Source: CAYXDO01 sp964463485 (GTDB taxonomy: Bacteria; Myxococcota; Kuafuiibacteriia; Kuafuiibacteriales; Kuafuiibacteriaceae). Taken from it: a DNA stretch of 64,000 nt. Below, in pieces: positions 1 through 8,230 of this stretch (its first letter is position 1; each line of letters begins with the position of its first letter). Both the position numbers and the translations under genes were made by a program. Location of the stretch: the NCBI GenBank assembly GCA_964463485.1, contig CAYXDO010000023.1, positions 28,011 through 92,010 of the forward strand, in the 5' to 3' direction. A model generated the notes under the pieces. The model saw only the letters and a program-made list of their open reading frames with translations. It was not told where the DNA came from and searched no databases.

Positions 1-2
1 TG

Positions 3-335
3 AATCGAATCGACGAGACCGTGTTGTTCGCGCCGTTGACGCTCGACGAGATCAAACGGATCGTCGGGTTGTTGACCAAGGACCTCGGCAAACGGCTCGC
101 CGCTCTCGAGGTCAAGCTCGAGCTCTCCGACGCCGCCAAGGAGCTCATCGCTAGGCAGGGATTCGACCCCGTCTTCGGCGCGCGACCCCTCAAGCGGTAC
201 CTTCAGCGCGAGGTCGAGACTCGCATCGGCCGCTCGCTCATCACCGGAGACGTCCTGCCGGGTTCGACCGCCCGCATCGAGGTGAAAAGCGGCCAGCTGG
301 CCGTCATTATCGAGCTCCCTCAGAAGCGCTCCTAG
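3..335 (+). CDS. clpB: ClpB disaggregase, C-terminal end (5' truncated by window)
   Basis: Only the last ~110 residues are present. The frame is already open at the window edge and reads L-N-R-I-D-E-T before the first GTG, so that GTG is internal and not a start. NRIDE followed by a small C-terminal domain with the signature G-A-R-P-L-K-R is typical of the D2 large/small domain junction of Hsp100/ClpB AAA+ chaperones. ClpB works with DnaK in the cytoplasm to extract and refold aggregated proteins using ATP. The family end (P-L-K-R-x-L-Q-R-x-V-E-x-x-I-G-R) is intact and the stop codon is normal. ClpA or ClpC is less likely because their C-termini differ at this point. Confidence 0.88.
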   Translation, partial: NRIDETVLFAPLTLDEIKRIVGLLTKDLGKRLAALEVKLELSDAAKELIARQGFDPVFGARPLKRYLQREVETRIGRSLITGDVLPGSTARIEVKSGQLAVIIELPQKRS

Positions 336-394
336 TCGACCGAGGGCCGCAAGACCTCGTGCAAATCGCGGTTCTCCGCGCTAGGAAGCGCGTC

Positions 395-1600
395 ATGTTC
401 CTCCATCGCTGGCTCGCTCCGAGCCTCGCCGCAGGACTCTTGTGGGGCTGTACCAAAGATGAGTGTGTCTCCACCGATGACTGCTCCGCGGAGAAGGTGT
501 GCCACCGATCGGCGTGTGTGTTCGGACCCCTCGACGGGCTCGAATGCCTCGACGATGTCGATTGCGGAGGCGTGCTGCGCGAGTCCGAACGTGAGTACGA
601 TTGCGCGGGGACTCGCTGTCGCCTCCGGCCGCCCGTCGGGACCACGGGCGATGGCGGAGTCCGTCCAGACTCGGGGATCCCGCGCGCAGACGCCGGCGTG
701 ACCGACTCGGGTGTTTCGGACGCCGGAACCGACCCCACGTCCGGGGCCTTCGGTCGCGACGAGATGTTCCTCGTCGGCACGCTGCAAGAGGGGACCGGCG
801 GGGTCGATCTGATCTGCAACGTCCTTACGCCCAACACCGTTTTTGCTGGTTTTGAGAGCTCACTGTTGTCCGCCAAGCTTCGGCAGACTGATGGCGCGTT
901 GCTCTATGTTTCAGAGCCGATGCTCAACGAGAGAACCGTCCGGCAGTTCGTTCGTGATCCGCTGCTGCGAGACATGAACCTCGACTGGGTCTATCCACAA
1001 AACCCGGAAGCGAATGACGGAATCATCGCGACCGATCAGTGCCAAAATTCGATTTCTCAGTTTTTCGTGCACCCTTCGACCGGCGAAGTGATTTATTCGT
1101 GTGCGAGCGCGACCTCGACGTATTACGACTCGGGCGGAGTGTTCCCGACTTGCGCAGATGCGTTCGAGTCGGTGACGGAGATCGGCGAGAACTCGGTCTT
1201 GTGCCGCGACAATGTCCTCGACTCCGCGGGCGTCGAACACTTGATAACACCGAATCCGGGGTGGTTCGTGGCACGCCCCAAGCCAGGTGGAGGGTTCTGG
1301 GGTGTCCTGAAAAACTCGAGCTCCGGGAGCTTCGAGCGCTGGACCATCACGGCGTCCGGCGCCGCGTCGTTGGACGGCTCTTACGCGGCGATTCCGCCCG
1401 GCTACAACCCGATCAACGCCGACATTCCCCGCTGGGGCAACATCGACCGCTTGGGCAGGTTCTATCGATGGGTTGGAGGTGCCAGCGGGGGTGACGACTT
1501 CATCGCTCGCTTCGAGGCCGACTTCACCACGTCCAGCATCGTGTATGACGAGAGCCAGGACCCGATCTGCAAGCTGCACTCTTTTACGTTCTTGCGCTGA
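395..1600 (+). CDS. Predicted Cys-rich lipoprotein, function unknown
   Basis: A 401-residue product. I prefer the ATG at 395 to the upstream GTG at 359 because it is preceded by AGGAA and gives a clean signal peptide ending in L-L-W-G-C, a possible lipobox. The mature N-terminus (about residues 20-80) holds about ten Cys in a C-x4-7-C pattern resembling the short Cys-rich modules common in myxobacterial lipoproteins. It is followed by a Gly/Asp/Ser-rich linker with D-A-G repeats and then a ~270-residue domain, rich in Trp, Gly and Tyr, that may be a beta-propeller. No catalytic motif is visible. It is probably anchored in the outer membrane. The next gene starts 18 bases downstream on the same strand and may be co-transcribed. 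Confidence 0.75.
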   Translation: MFLHRWLAPSLAAGLLWGCTKDECVSTDDCSAEKVCHRSACVFGPLDGLECLDDVDCGGVLRESEREYDCAGTRCRLRPPVGTTGDGGVRPDSGIPRADAGVTDSGVSDAGTDPTSGAFGRDEMFLVGTLQEGTGGVDLICNVLTPNTVFAGFESSLLSAKLRQTDGALLYVSEPMLNERTVRQFVRDPLLRDMNLDWVYPQNPEANDGIIATDQCQNSISQFFVHPSTGEVIYSCASATSTYYDSGGVFPTCADAFESVTEIGENSVLCRDNVLDSAGVEHLITPNPGWFVARPKPGGGFWGVLKNSSSGSFERWTITASGAASLDGSYAAIPPGYNPINADIPRWGNIDRLGRFYRWVGGASGGDDFIARFEADFTTSSIVYDESQDPICKLHSFTFLR

Positions 1601-1618
1601 CCCTATCCGGAGTAACTC

Positions 1619-2056
1619 ATGACGAAAGACGAGCTCGTGACTTTCCTCCGCGGGTACAAGCTGGCGGTGGAAGCCACCACCAGCCGGGCCGGGTCACCTC
1701 AGGCCGCGGTCGTGGGATTCGCAGTGAGTGACCAGCTCGAGCTCATCTTCGATACTTTGGAGTCGACGCGAAAGTACGAGAACCTCCGAGCCGACCCTCG
1801 AATCGCGATGGTGGTCGGCTGGGATCACGAAATCACCGTGCAACTCGAAGGCGTCGCCGATTTTCCGGTCGGCGAGGAGTTGGAGCGGATCCGCCAAGTC
1901 TATTTCGTACCCTATCCCGATGGGCGGGATCGGTTGTCGTGGCCCGGAATCACACACGTTCGCGTGAGACCGAGCTGGGTTCGATTCAGCGACTTCACCG
2001 TCGACCCACCGAAAATCGTGGAGCTGTCGACTCCCGAGTTGGGTGAGTCGCCGTAA
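1619..2056 (+). CDS. Pyridoxamine 5'-phosphate oxidase-like flavoprotein
   Basis: A 145-residue protein of the size of single-domain PPOX-like split-barrel proteins. The segment with S-P-Q-A-A-V-V-G-F, then I-F-D-T-L-E-S-T-R-K-Y-E-N-L and D-P-R-I-A-M-V-V-G matches the FMN-binding barrel of this superfamily; the T-x-R-K-Y-x-N-L block corresponds to the phosphate-contacting loop. Such proteins bind FMN or F420 and reduce diverse small substrates; true PdxH function is unlikely because the C-terminal PdxH dimerisation region is absent. GGAG precedes the ATG at good spacing. It is convergent with rsfS. The family assignment is firm, the substrate unknown. Confidence 0.8.
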   Translation: MTKDELVTFLRGYKLAVEATTSRAGSPQAAVVGFAVSDQLELIFDTLESTRKYENLRADPRIAMVVGWDHEITVQLEGVADFPVGEELERIRQVYFVPYPDGRDRLSWPGITHVRVRPSWVRFSDFTVDPPKIVELSTPELGESP

Positions 2057-2088
2057 TCGGCTCTCGGACCTCGACCGATCCAGCCGAA

Positions 2089-2526
2089 TCAGCTCGTGGC
2101 GAGGCGCCCGATCGATTTCTTCCGGCGGGCCAACGCCGTGGGTGCGGGCTCCACCACCGTGATGGGTTCGGTCGCGGGCACGGGCACTCTTGCCGCGTCC
2201 GACCACAGTTGTTCGAGATCGTAATATCGCCGAACTTCGTCCTGAAAGGCGTGGAACACGAGGTCGCCGAAGTCGAGGATCACCCAGCCTCCCGACCCTT
2301 CGAAGCTCAGGGGCTCGACACCCAGCTCCTTCTTGAGCGTATGTTGCACGGACTCAGCCACGGCTTTGGTCTGGCGCTCGTTGTTGCTCGAGGCCAACAC
2401 GATGGCATCGGTGTACGAGCACTGACCTTTGACGTTGAGAATCGTGAGATTGAAGGCCTTCTTGGCCTGAGCGGCGCGCGCTGCGGCGATCGCTTTTTCG
2501 ATGGTTTCGATGGTTGACTCCTTCAA
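2089..2526 (-). CDS. rsfS: Ribosomal silencing factor RsfS
   Basis: A protein of about 145 residues with the DUF143/Oligomerisation domain: T-I-E-x-I near the start, D-A-I-V-L-A-S-S-x-N-x-R-Q, then G-W-V-I-L-D-F-G-D-L-V-F-H-x-F and R-x-Y-Y-D-L-E-x-L-W. RsfS binds uL14 on the 50S subunit and blocks subunit joining during starvation. An extra ~35-residue Pro/Ala-rich C-terminal tail ends in basic residues. The frame stays open upstream, but the likely start is the TTG at 2526 whose last two bases overlap the proA stop (TTGA), so translation is probably coupled to proA. This places it as the last gene of the proB-proA-rsfS run, a linkage also seen in other bacteria. Confidence 0.88.
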   Translation of the reverse strand: MKESTIETIEKAIAAARAAQAKKAFNLTILNVKGQCSYTDAIVLASSNNERQTKAVAESVQHTLKKELGVEPLSFEGSGGWVILDFGDLVFHAFQDEVRRYYDLEQLWSDAARVPVPATEPITVVEPAPTALARRKKSIGRLATS

Positions 2527-3773
2527 GTTCGTACCTGTCCCGATCCTCTCACGACGAGCTTCTCCGTCGTGAGGGCAAGGAGACCCATGGGGCCGTAAGC
2601 ATGGAGCTTCGAGGTCGAGATCCCCATTTCCGCACCCAACCCAAGCTCCCCTCCGTCGTTGAGCCTGGTCGATGCATTCCACAATACACAAGAAGCGTCG
2701 ACTTCGGCGAGGAAGCGTTCCGCCGACGGCTCGTCCGACGTGACGATGGCTGCGGTGTGGTGAGTCCCGTGGCCGGCCACGTGCTCGATCGCTTCGTCGA
2801 GGCTGCTCACGACCTTTATTGCCAAGATAGGGCCGAGGAACTCGGTATCCCAATCTTCTTGGGCGGCAGGCCGAGAAACGACTTGGTGGTTCGAAAGCTC
2901 GCGAGCCGCTCGCCCGTCGGCCCGAAGCTCGATCCCCGCGGCGGCGAGCCTCGGCCCCAACGCGGCTAGGAGCCCGACGCGACCTTCGTGGATGAGCAGA
3001 GTCTCCGTGGCGTTACACACACCAGGTCGCTGGGTCTTGGCGTTGAAGGCGATCTCGATGGCCATGGCTTCATCCGCCTTCGCATCCACGTACACGTGGC
3101 ACACGCCCCGTCCGTGCCGAATCACGGGCACCCGAGCGTGTTCGTCGACCAACGCCATCAGCGCCGCGCCGCCGCGCGGAATCACCAGATCCACCTGACC
3201 TACCGCACGGAGCAACTCGATCACCGCCTCACGGCTCGGTGTGTCCACGAGGCTCACCGCGTCCCGCGGCAAACCAACCGCGTCGATGCCTTCGTGCACC
3301 ACCCGAAGCAGGGCCTGATTCGATCGCAGGGCCTCTTTGCCGCCCCTCAGGATCACCGCGTTGCCCGACTTCAGCGTCAGCGCCGCACACTCTACGGTCA
3401 CGTTGGGGCGAGCTTCGTAGACGATGCCAATGAGCCCAAGCGGGATGCGCACGCGGCTCACCGCGACCCCGCTTCGACCCCGCCCAAGGAACGTCGACTG
3501 CCCAAGCGGATCAGCCTGACTTCGAACCTCGTCGAGGGATCTGACGAGCTCATGAAGCCGCTTTTCGGTGAGCGTGAGTCGATCTCGGAGCGCCGGTGAG
3601 AGGTCGTTCGCTTCTGCCAGATCGGCCTCGTTTGCGCGGAGGATCTCGCTCCTTTGCGTTGTCAGCGCATGTGAGATCGCTTCGAGCGCGGCGTTTCGTA
3701 CGTCCGCGTTCGATCGTGCCAGAGGCCCGGTCGCCGCGCGCGCTCGGCGGAGCAGCTCGAGAACGGGCGTCAC
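2523..3773 (-). CDS. proA: Gamma-glutamyl phosphate reductase (glutamate-5-semialdehyde dehydrogenase)
   Basis: A 416-residue protein, the usual length for ProA (E. coli 417). It reduces gamma-glutamyl phosphate with NADPH to glutamate-5-semialdehyde, the second step of proline synthesis in the cytoplasm. The aldehyde dehydrogenase-type fold is clear: Y-E-A-R-P-N-V-T at about 119-126, L-K-S-G-N-A at 134-139, R-G-G-K-E-A, and the catalytic cysteine C253 in the context Q-R-P-G-V-C-N-A-T-E-T. It starts with GTG overlapping the proB stop (GTGA), indicating translational coupling. No anomalies seen. Confidence 0.96.
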   Translation of the reverse strand: MTPVLELLRRARAATGPLARSNADVRNAALEAISHALTTQRSEILRANEADLAEANDLSPALRDRLTLTEKRLHELVRSLDEVRSQADPLGQSTFLGRGRSGVAVSRVRIPLGLIGIVYEARPNVTVECAALTLKSGNAVILRGGKEALRSNQALLRVVHEGIDAVGLPRDAVSLVDTPSREAVIELLRAVGQVDLVIPRGGAALMALVDEHARVPVIRHGRGVCHVYVDAKADEAMAIEIAFNAKTQRPGVCNATETLLIHEGRVGLLAALGPRLAAAGIELRADGRAARELSNHQVVSRPAAQEDWDTEFLGPILAIKVVSSLDEAIEHVAGHGTHHTAAIVTSDEPSAERFLAEVDASCVLWNASTRLNDGGELGLGAEMGISTSKLHAYGPMGLLALTTEKLVVRGSGQVRT

Positions 3774-4921
3774 ACCAACACCACGAGGTCGTCTTTGTGA
3801 ATCGCCTCATCGCTCATTCGCTTGGCGCCCAAGGAAGCGCGGAGATCTCTGGCCGACTTTCGCACCAACCCGCGTGCGAGCACTCTACGATCGACTCCTT
3901 CCGTCACGCTGACCGCGTCTCCTGCTTCGAACTCACCCTCCACACCGGTGATACCGGAAGGCAACAGGCTTCGTCCGTCTCGGGTGATCGCGTGGGCCGC
4001 GCCTCTGTCGATGATGAGTGTGCCGCGGGCCCTGAGCGTGTAGGCGATCCAGTGGGCGCGACTTTTCATCGGCGATGCGCCGTGCCGAGGCAAGAGGATC
4101 GTGCCCACGTCCTTGCCGGAGAAGAGGTCGACGAGCACGGAGGCCTCTGTCCCTGGAGCGATCACCACGATCGCGCCGCGCGCCGCAGCCGCGCGGGCGG
4201 CGTCGAGCTTGCTGCCCATGCCTCCCTTGCCGTGTTTCGACTTGTCCGCGCGCAGCATTCCATCGAGCTTTGGATCGGCGGCAAAGGCCGCGCGGACCCT
4301 ATCTCCCTGCGTATTCAACAGGCCCGGAGCGACGGTCAGCAGCACGAGCACGCTCGCATCGACCAGGTTCGCGACTTGGGCCGCGAGCCCGTCGTTGTCG
4401 CCGAACGCGATCTCTTCGGTCGACACCGTGTCGTTCTCGTTGATCACCGCGATCGCCCGTCGCTTGGAGATCTCCGCGATCGCTCGCCGGGCATTCAAAA
4501 AGCGCGTGCGATCGGCGAGATCGGCGTGGGTGAGCAGCACCTGCGCTACTGGGATTCGAGCTCGTTGGAGGGCCAACGACCAGGCCTCGACGAGCTTGCT
4601 TTGGCCGACCGCGGCGGCCGCTTGAAGCCCCGCCATCGTCTTTGGCTTGGCCGCGAGTCCTAGAGCCCCAACGCCCGCAAGGATGGCGCCGGAGGACACG
4701 ACCACCGGCCAGTGTTTGGGGCTCGCGAGAGTGGCGATCTGCTCGGCCAGGGAGCTCACGCGGGCCGGATCGAGTCCTCCGCCTTCGGCGGCGAGCACGC
4801 TCGAGCCGATCTTGACCACGAAGGGGCCCGACCTCGCGCGCTGAGTCAGCGCGTGGTGAGCTTCATCCGCGAGGCTATCGGGGTCTGTTGGGGCTTCGAT
4901 GCCCTGGGCGCGAAGGGTCAT
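3770..4921 (-). CDS. proB: Glutamate 5-kinase
   Basis: Chosen start is the ATG at 4921, giving 383 residues; the longer open frame upstream overlaps the previous gene and has an Arg/Pro-rich composition typical of a shadow. ProB phosphorylates glutamate with ATP, the first committed and normally proline-inhibited step of proline synthesis. The amino acid kinase domain shows V-V-K-I-G-S-S-V near residue 36, V-S-S-G-A-I-x-A-G, I-N-E-N-D-T-V-S and D-N-D-x-L-A-A-x-V-A. A C-terminal PUA domain follows (S-L-L-P-S-G-I, V-E-G-E-F-E-A-G-D-A-V), as in E. coli ProB. There is a 10-base gap from the upstream lipoprotein gene and a 4-base overlap with proA. Confidence 0.95.
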   Translation of the reverse strand: MTLRAQGIEAPTDPDSLADEAHHALTQRARSGPFVVKIGSSVLAAEGGGLDPARVSSLAEQIATLASPKHWPVVVSSGAILAGVGALGLAAKPKTMAGLQAAAAVGQSKLVEAWSLALQRARIPVAQVLLTHADLADRTRFLNARRAIAEISKRRAIAVINENDTVSTEEIAFGDNDGLAAQVANLVDASVLVLLTVAPGLLNTQGDRVRAAFAADPKLDGMLRADKSKHGKGGMGSKLDAARAAAARGAIVVIAPGTEASVLVDLFSGKDVGTILLPRHGASPMKSRAHWIAYTLRARGTLIIDRGAAHAITRDGRSLLPSGITGVEGEFEAGDAVSVTEGVDRRVLARGLVRKSARDLRASLGAKRMSDEAIHKDDLVVLV

Positions 4922-4931
4922 GGGGCGTGGT

Positions 4932-6029
4932 TCAGCGCTCGCCTTTGGGCTTCTTGGGCTTCTTCGTGGAGCTCTTGGCCGCTTTGGCGGGCGGGGGTGG
5001 AGGCGGGGCGGTGGGTTCCTCTGGTGCGATGCCAGCATCCGGCGCCCCGAGGAGGGGCTCGTCTTCCTCCTCGGGAGCTGCGGGCGCGGGGCGTGGCCCG
5101 CCAATCACCGTGGCCGTGCGGGTTCGGCCTTCGAGGAACGCGAGAGGCTCGAGATCAGTGGGGTGTCGCTCGATGGCAGGAATGTACTCCTTCGGCGTGA
5201 GCTCCCTCCCCTCCACCACCTTGATCGTGAAGTTGAGCGACAAGGTGATGAGGCCCGGCGTGGCGTCCGGCTTCTTTGGGTTCGGCACCTCGAGCTCACC
5301 TTGCAGCTTGGCCTCGAGGGGCGCTCCGGTCGCCTCGTCGACCAGCAGGGTACCGCTGAGCTTCTTGGGACGCTTCGGCGTGTCGTGGCCATACGCGACG
5401 AGCTCGTCGCCTTTGCGCAGCGCGAAGCTGTATTTGACCGCGGCTCGCCCCGAGGCGTTCGCCTCACCTTCGCGAATCAATGCCAGCCGCTTGCCGAAGA
5501 AGGCAGTGAACGTGCGGAGGGGCTCGAACACCTCTTCGCGCATCTTCACGTGTTGCAAATCGATGGCCGCAATACCTTGAGCCCGTAGCTTCCCGCCTTC
5601 GTTGCTCACGAAGATCACTCCGCCCGAGTAATACATCTCGCGCAGGGGCGTCTTGTTGCGGCCGAGCTGAAGCACGTGCATCGAGCCGTGCAGTCCGTGC
5701 TCGATCAGCGTCTCTTCGCTGAACCCGAGCTTCCGCGGCTCCACCCCGATGTTGAGCTCCGCGACGCCTCGATACTCGACGAACCCTAGTCGCCCGACGA
5801 TCTCGCCGAAGGACATGTCGAGCACTCGTCGGGCCACCGCGTCGCTCCGATCGAGCTCGTTCGTGTCGATCTTCTCTTTGGACTTTTTTTCGAGCTCGGT
5901 CGGCGGGATGTCCCGCCCCCAGATCAACTGGCGCGCGCGCTCGTTCTCCTCGCGCTGCTTACACGCCGAGGCCAGGAGAGCTGTCGCGATCAGGGAGGCC
6001 CGAGCCAGGGAAACGGGACGCGCGAGCAT
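4932..6029 (-). CDS. Predicted lipoprotein, function unknown
   Basis: A 365-residue product starting at the ATG at 6029; the open frame extends upstream but there it only shadows the RTX-like gene. The signal peptide ends in L-L-A-S-A-C, a likely lipobox, followed by a charged linker. The central domain (about 80-290) contains repeated beta-rich segments such as G-T-L-L-V-D-x-x-T-G-A-P-L, suggestive of a periplasmic lipid- or polymer-binding fold like LolA/LolB, but this is only an impression. The C-terminus is a low-complexity Pro/Ala/Lys tail. It lies directly upstream of proB on the same strand; a functional tie to proline synthesis is not implied. Confidence 0.7.
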   Translation of the reverse strand: MLARPVSLARASLIATALLASACKQREENERARQLIWGRDIPPTELEKKSKEKIDTNELDRSDAVARRVLDMSFGEIVGRLGFVEYRGVAELNIGVEPRKLGFSEETLIEHGLHGSMHVLQLGRNKTPLREMYYSGGVIFVSNEGGKLRAQGIAAIDLQHVKMREEVFEPLRTFTAFFGKRLALIREGEANASGRAAVKYSFALRKGDELVAYGHDTPKRPKKLSGTLLVDEATGAPLEAKLQGELEVPNPKKPDATPGLITLSLNFTIKVVEGRELTPKEYIPAIERHPTDLEPLAFLEGRTRTATVIGGPRPAPAAPEEEDEPLLGAPDAGIAPEEPTAPPPPPPAKAAKSSTKKPKKPKGER

Positions 6030-6078
6030 TCGCTTCGCAGTAACACGAGGCGCAGGGCAGGGGGAAGGAAGCGGAATC

Positions 6079-6828
6079 TCAGCCAAGCAACGTGGGCGGC
6101 GTGAAGAACGTGTTCCACAGGCCTGGGCCCGCCGCGAATACAGAGCCGAAGCAAGGGCCTTGCGAGAGCGAGTTGCCCCAGCCAGCGCCGCGCACCGAAT
6201 CGAAACCGAGGCCGCCGTCAGCCGAGTTGAACCGACCGAGTACGCCGATGTTGTCCCAGCCCGCGTTGCCTTGGACCGAGTTGAACGCGCCCTGAGCGAA
6301 GATGTTGTCGTTTCCGTTGCCGCCGAAGATTTGGTTGAAACGGCCGCGAGCGCTGATGCTGTCGTGCCCGTCGCCGCCGTGGATCGAGTTGCCGCGTCCA
6401 AAGCTCGAGATCGAGTCGTGGCCCTTGCCACCATCGATCGATGCGCCGTGCGCGAAGTTCGAGATCGCGTCGTTGCCTTTGCCACCTTCGATGCGCGCGT
6501 TGTTCGAGAAGTTCGTGATGCGGTCGTTGCCCTTGCCGCCCTTGACGGTGAGGGGGACGTCGACGCCGGGGCCGACGTTGATGTTGTCGTTGCCCTTGCC
6601 GCCGTTGACCACCAGGCCATTGGCGAGCTCGCTCTTGTCGAACACGAACTGCTGGCCGTTGACGTTCACGCCGACTTGGTTGTTGCCGAGGTTCTGGACG
6701 TTGATGTTGTCGTTCTTGCCGCCGGCGTTGATGACCACCTGGCCCTGAGCGTTTCGGCCGACCGTGGCTTCACCGAAGTTCCGTTGGAAAGGAAGAGGTT
6801 GACCAACTTTGAAACCATTCACGTTCAT
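6079..6828 (-). CDS. RTX-like glycine/aspartate-rich repeat protein
   Basis: A 249-residue protein with a good GGAGG ribosome site five bases before its ATG. From about residue 80 to 215 it consists of 18-22 residue repeats around G-G-K-G-N-D or G-G-x-G-x-D, most followed by a hydrophobic-Ser/Thr pair and F-x-x-x-A/N/S. This is close to the haemolysin-type Ca2+-binding nonapeptide repeat (G-G-x-G-x-D-x-L/I-x), so a Ca2+-dependent beta-roll is likely. There is no signal peptide, which fits type I secretion or an uncleaved C-terminal signal (the end is aromatic and hydrophobic), but no type I exporter is in the window. Unusual for RTX proteins is the high Asn content. Function unknown. Confidence 0.78.
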   Translation of the reverse strand: MNVNGFKVGQPLPFQRNFGEATVGRNAQGQVVINAGGKNDNINVQNLGNNQVGVNVNGQQFVFDKSELANGLVVNGGKGNDNINVGPGVDVPLTVKGGKGNDRITNFSNNARIEGGKGNDAISNFAHGASIDGGKGHDSISSFGRGNSIHGGDGHDSISARGRFNQIFGGNGNDNIFAQGAFNSVQGNAGWDNIGVLGRFNSADGGLGFDSVRGAGWGNSLSQGPCFGSVFAAGPGLWNTFFTPPTLLG

Positions 6829-7007
6829 GACTGCCTCCAGCTTCGCTCTTTGAGAGCGTTCTTGTTGCGGTCGAATTCAGGAAGTGTGCCAGCAACTTCG
6901 GGCCTTTGATCCGCTGCGTCGTGCCCGCTCGGCTTTGCAGGTGCAACCAAGTGAGTGCAGCGCTGTTGGATCTGCACGACGGATCTGCACGACCAAGGGC
7001 GCTTCGA

Positions 7008-8069
7008 TCAAGGAGCCGCGTTTTTCGACCAGACCCGCTGCCATTGTTCCGACACCGGGAACGATCCGCGCTCAGCGTCGAGGATGCCTTCGTACGTGAG
7101 CTGCCGGCGCTGGTCGCTCTTTGCGGAGCCAAACAGCGGGGACGCTCGGTCGAAGTCCGCGGAGAGCTCCATCGTCCCGTCGACGAAGATGATCGGCCCG
7201 GTCGCGCTCTTGTCAGGGAGCGGGCTCTCGATCCGCCGAACACGAACGCGAAGCTCGAGCGACTCCTCGTCGCTCAACATCACCGCAGTGGCCCCGCGGC
7301 CAGCGTAGTCCGGCCCCTCTACCGGGGCCTCGCCGACATCCACGCGTCGGCCCGGGAGTAGGTCCCCGTCCTTGGGCAAGTAAGCGGAGCTCGGCAAGAG
7401 CCGCAACGCCAATGCGTCGTCCGACGCTTGGCGAGTGAGCTCCGTCGCGGCCGTCGTGCGTGCCTTGGCGGGCAACATCTTCAGCGCGTTCGCACGCACC
7501 GCGTCGCCCCCGCGCACAGCCACCGCGGCGCCCCGCTCGTCCAGATCCACCTCGACCTTCGCGCCGACCAGCGCGAACGGGACCAGCACCGCCAAATCGG
7601 GCCCGCTCACAGCTCCTGACGAGAGCTTCTTCATGTCCTTGGCGCTGTCGAGCGTGAAGGACACATCCTCACGCTTGCCCGACGCCCGCGCGGTCGCCAC
7701 CGAGAGCAACACCGTCGATCCTCCGGCCCTCGGCGCGGCCGTGGCGCTGTAGTCGACCTCCACCTTGTGACTCGCGATCTCCTTGCCCGCGAGGTCCCGC
7801 CGGTAGCTCTCCGAGTAACGGTAGCTGACCGTTTCGGCTGCCTTGAGCGCCAACGACTTCGGCGTGATCACCGGCGGTGGCGGCTCCTTCGGCTCCTCCA
7901 CCGGCGGAAGCTCTTCCTCGGGTTTCGCGGGCTCCTCCGCTCTCGGGCACCCAACGGAAACCAACACCAGCGTCAAGCCGATCGAACGACGTACGTTCGA
8001 ATTCGCGAAGTGGAGAACGGAGCGAATTTTCCCCGCGAGCCCGAGGGGAGCGGTCAACGAGTGCAACAT
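7008..8069 (-). CDS. Predicted lipoprotein (DUF6263-like), function unknown
   Basis: A product of about 353 residues if the ATG at 8069 is used; the frame is open further up to 8132. A hydrophobic stretch ending in V-S-V-G-C about 40 residues in is a plausible lipobox although the n-region is long. After a Glu/Pro-rich linker (E-E-P-A-K-P-E-E) comes a beta-rich domain with Y-R-Y-S-E-S-Y-R and a C-terminal ...F-V-D-G-T-M-E-L-S-A-D-F. The layout resembles DUF6263-type periplasmic lipoproteins, where the amounts of two related beta domains are compared, but I cannot confirm this. It heads a leftward run of genes reaching rsfS. Confidence 0.7.
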   Translation of the reverse strand: MLHSLTAPLGLAGKIRSVLHFANSNVRRSIGLTLVLVSVGCPRAEEPAKPEEELPPVEEPKEPPPPVITPKSLALKAAETVSYRYSESYRRDLAGKEIASHKVEVDYSATAAPRAGGSTVLLSVATARASGKREDVSFTLDSAKDMKKLSSGAVSGPDLAVLVPFALVGAKVEVDLDERGAAVAVRGGDAVRANALKMLPAKARTTAATELTRQASDDALALRLLPSSAYLPKDGDLLPGRRVDVGEAPVEGPDYAGRGATAVMLSDEESLELRVRVRRIESPLPDKSATGPIIFVDGTMELSADFDRASPLFGSAKSDQRRQLTYEGILDAERGSFPVSEQWQRVWSKNAAP

Positions 8070-8230
8070 CGGCCGAACCTTACCCGCAACTCGACTTTCT
8101 CGCACGAAAGGCGCGGGCAATTTTCCGGGCAAGTCCGAGCCCGGCCATGAACGCCGTAGCCTGCTCGCCCCGACGGAACCTCCGCTCCGGCGTGTTCGCC
8201 TTGGAAAATTGTGTGTAGCATCGGACTCGC

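Noticed and set aside
4922..5104. N-terminal extension of ProB
   Set aside because: It overlaps the upstream lipoprotein gene and is Arg/Pro-rich; the ATG at 4921 gives the usual ProB length.
6030..6620. N-terminal extension of the lipoprotein at 4932-6029
   Set aside because: A Ser/Thr/Ala/Arg-rich frame that shadows the RTX-like gene on the same strand.
6875..6891. TGGCAC-like box upstream of the RTX-like gene on the minus strand
   Set aside because: The -12 element (TTGC) is missing; spacing does not fit.
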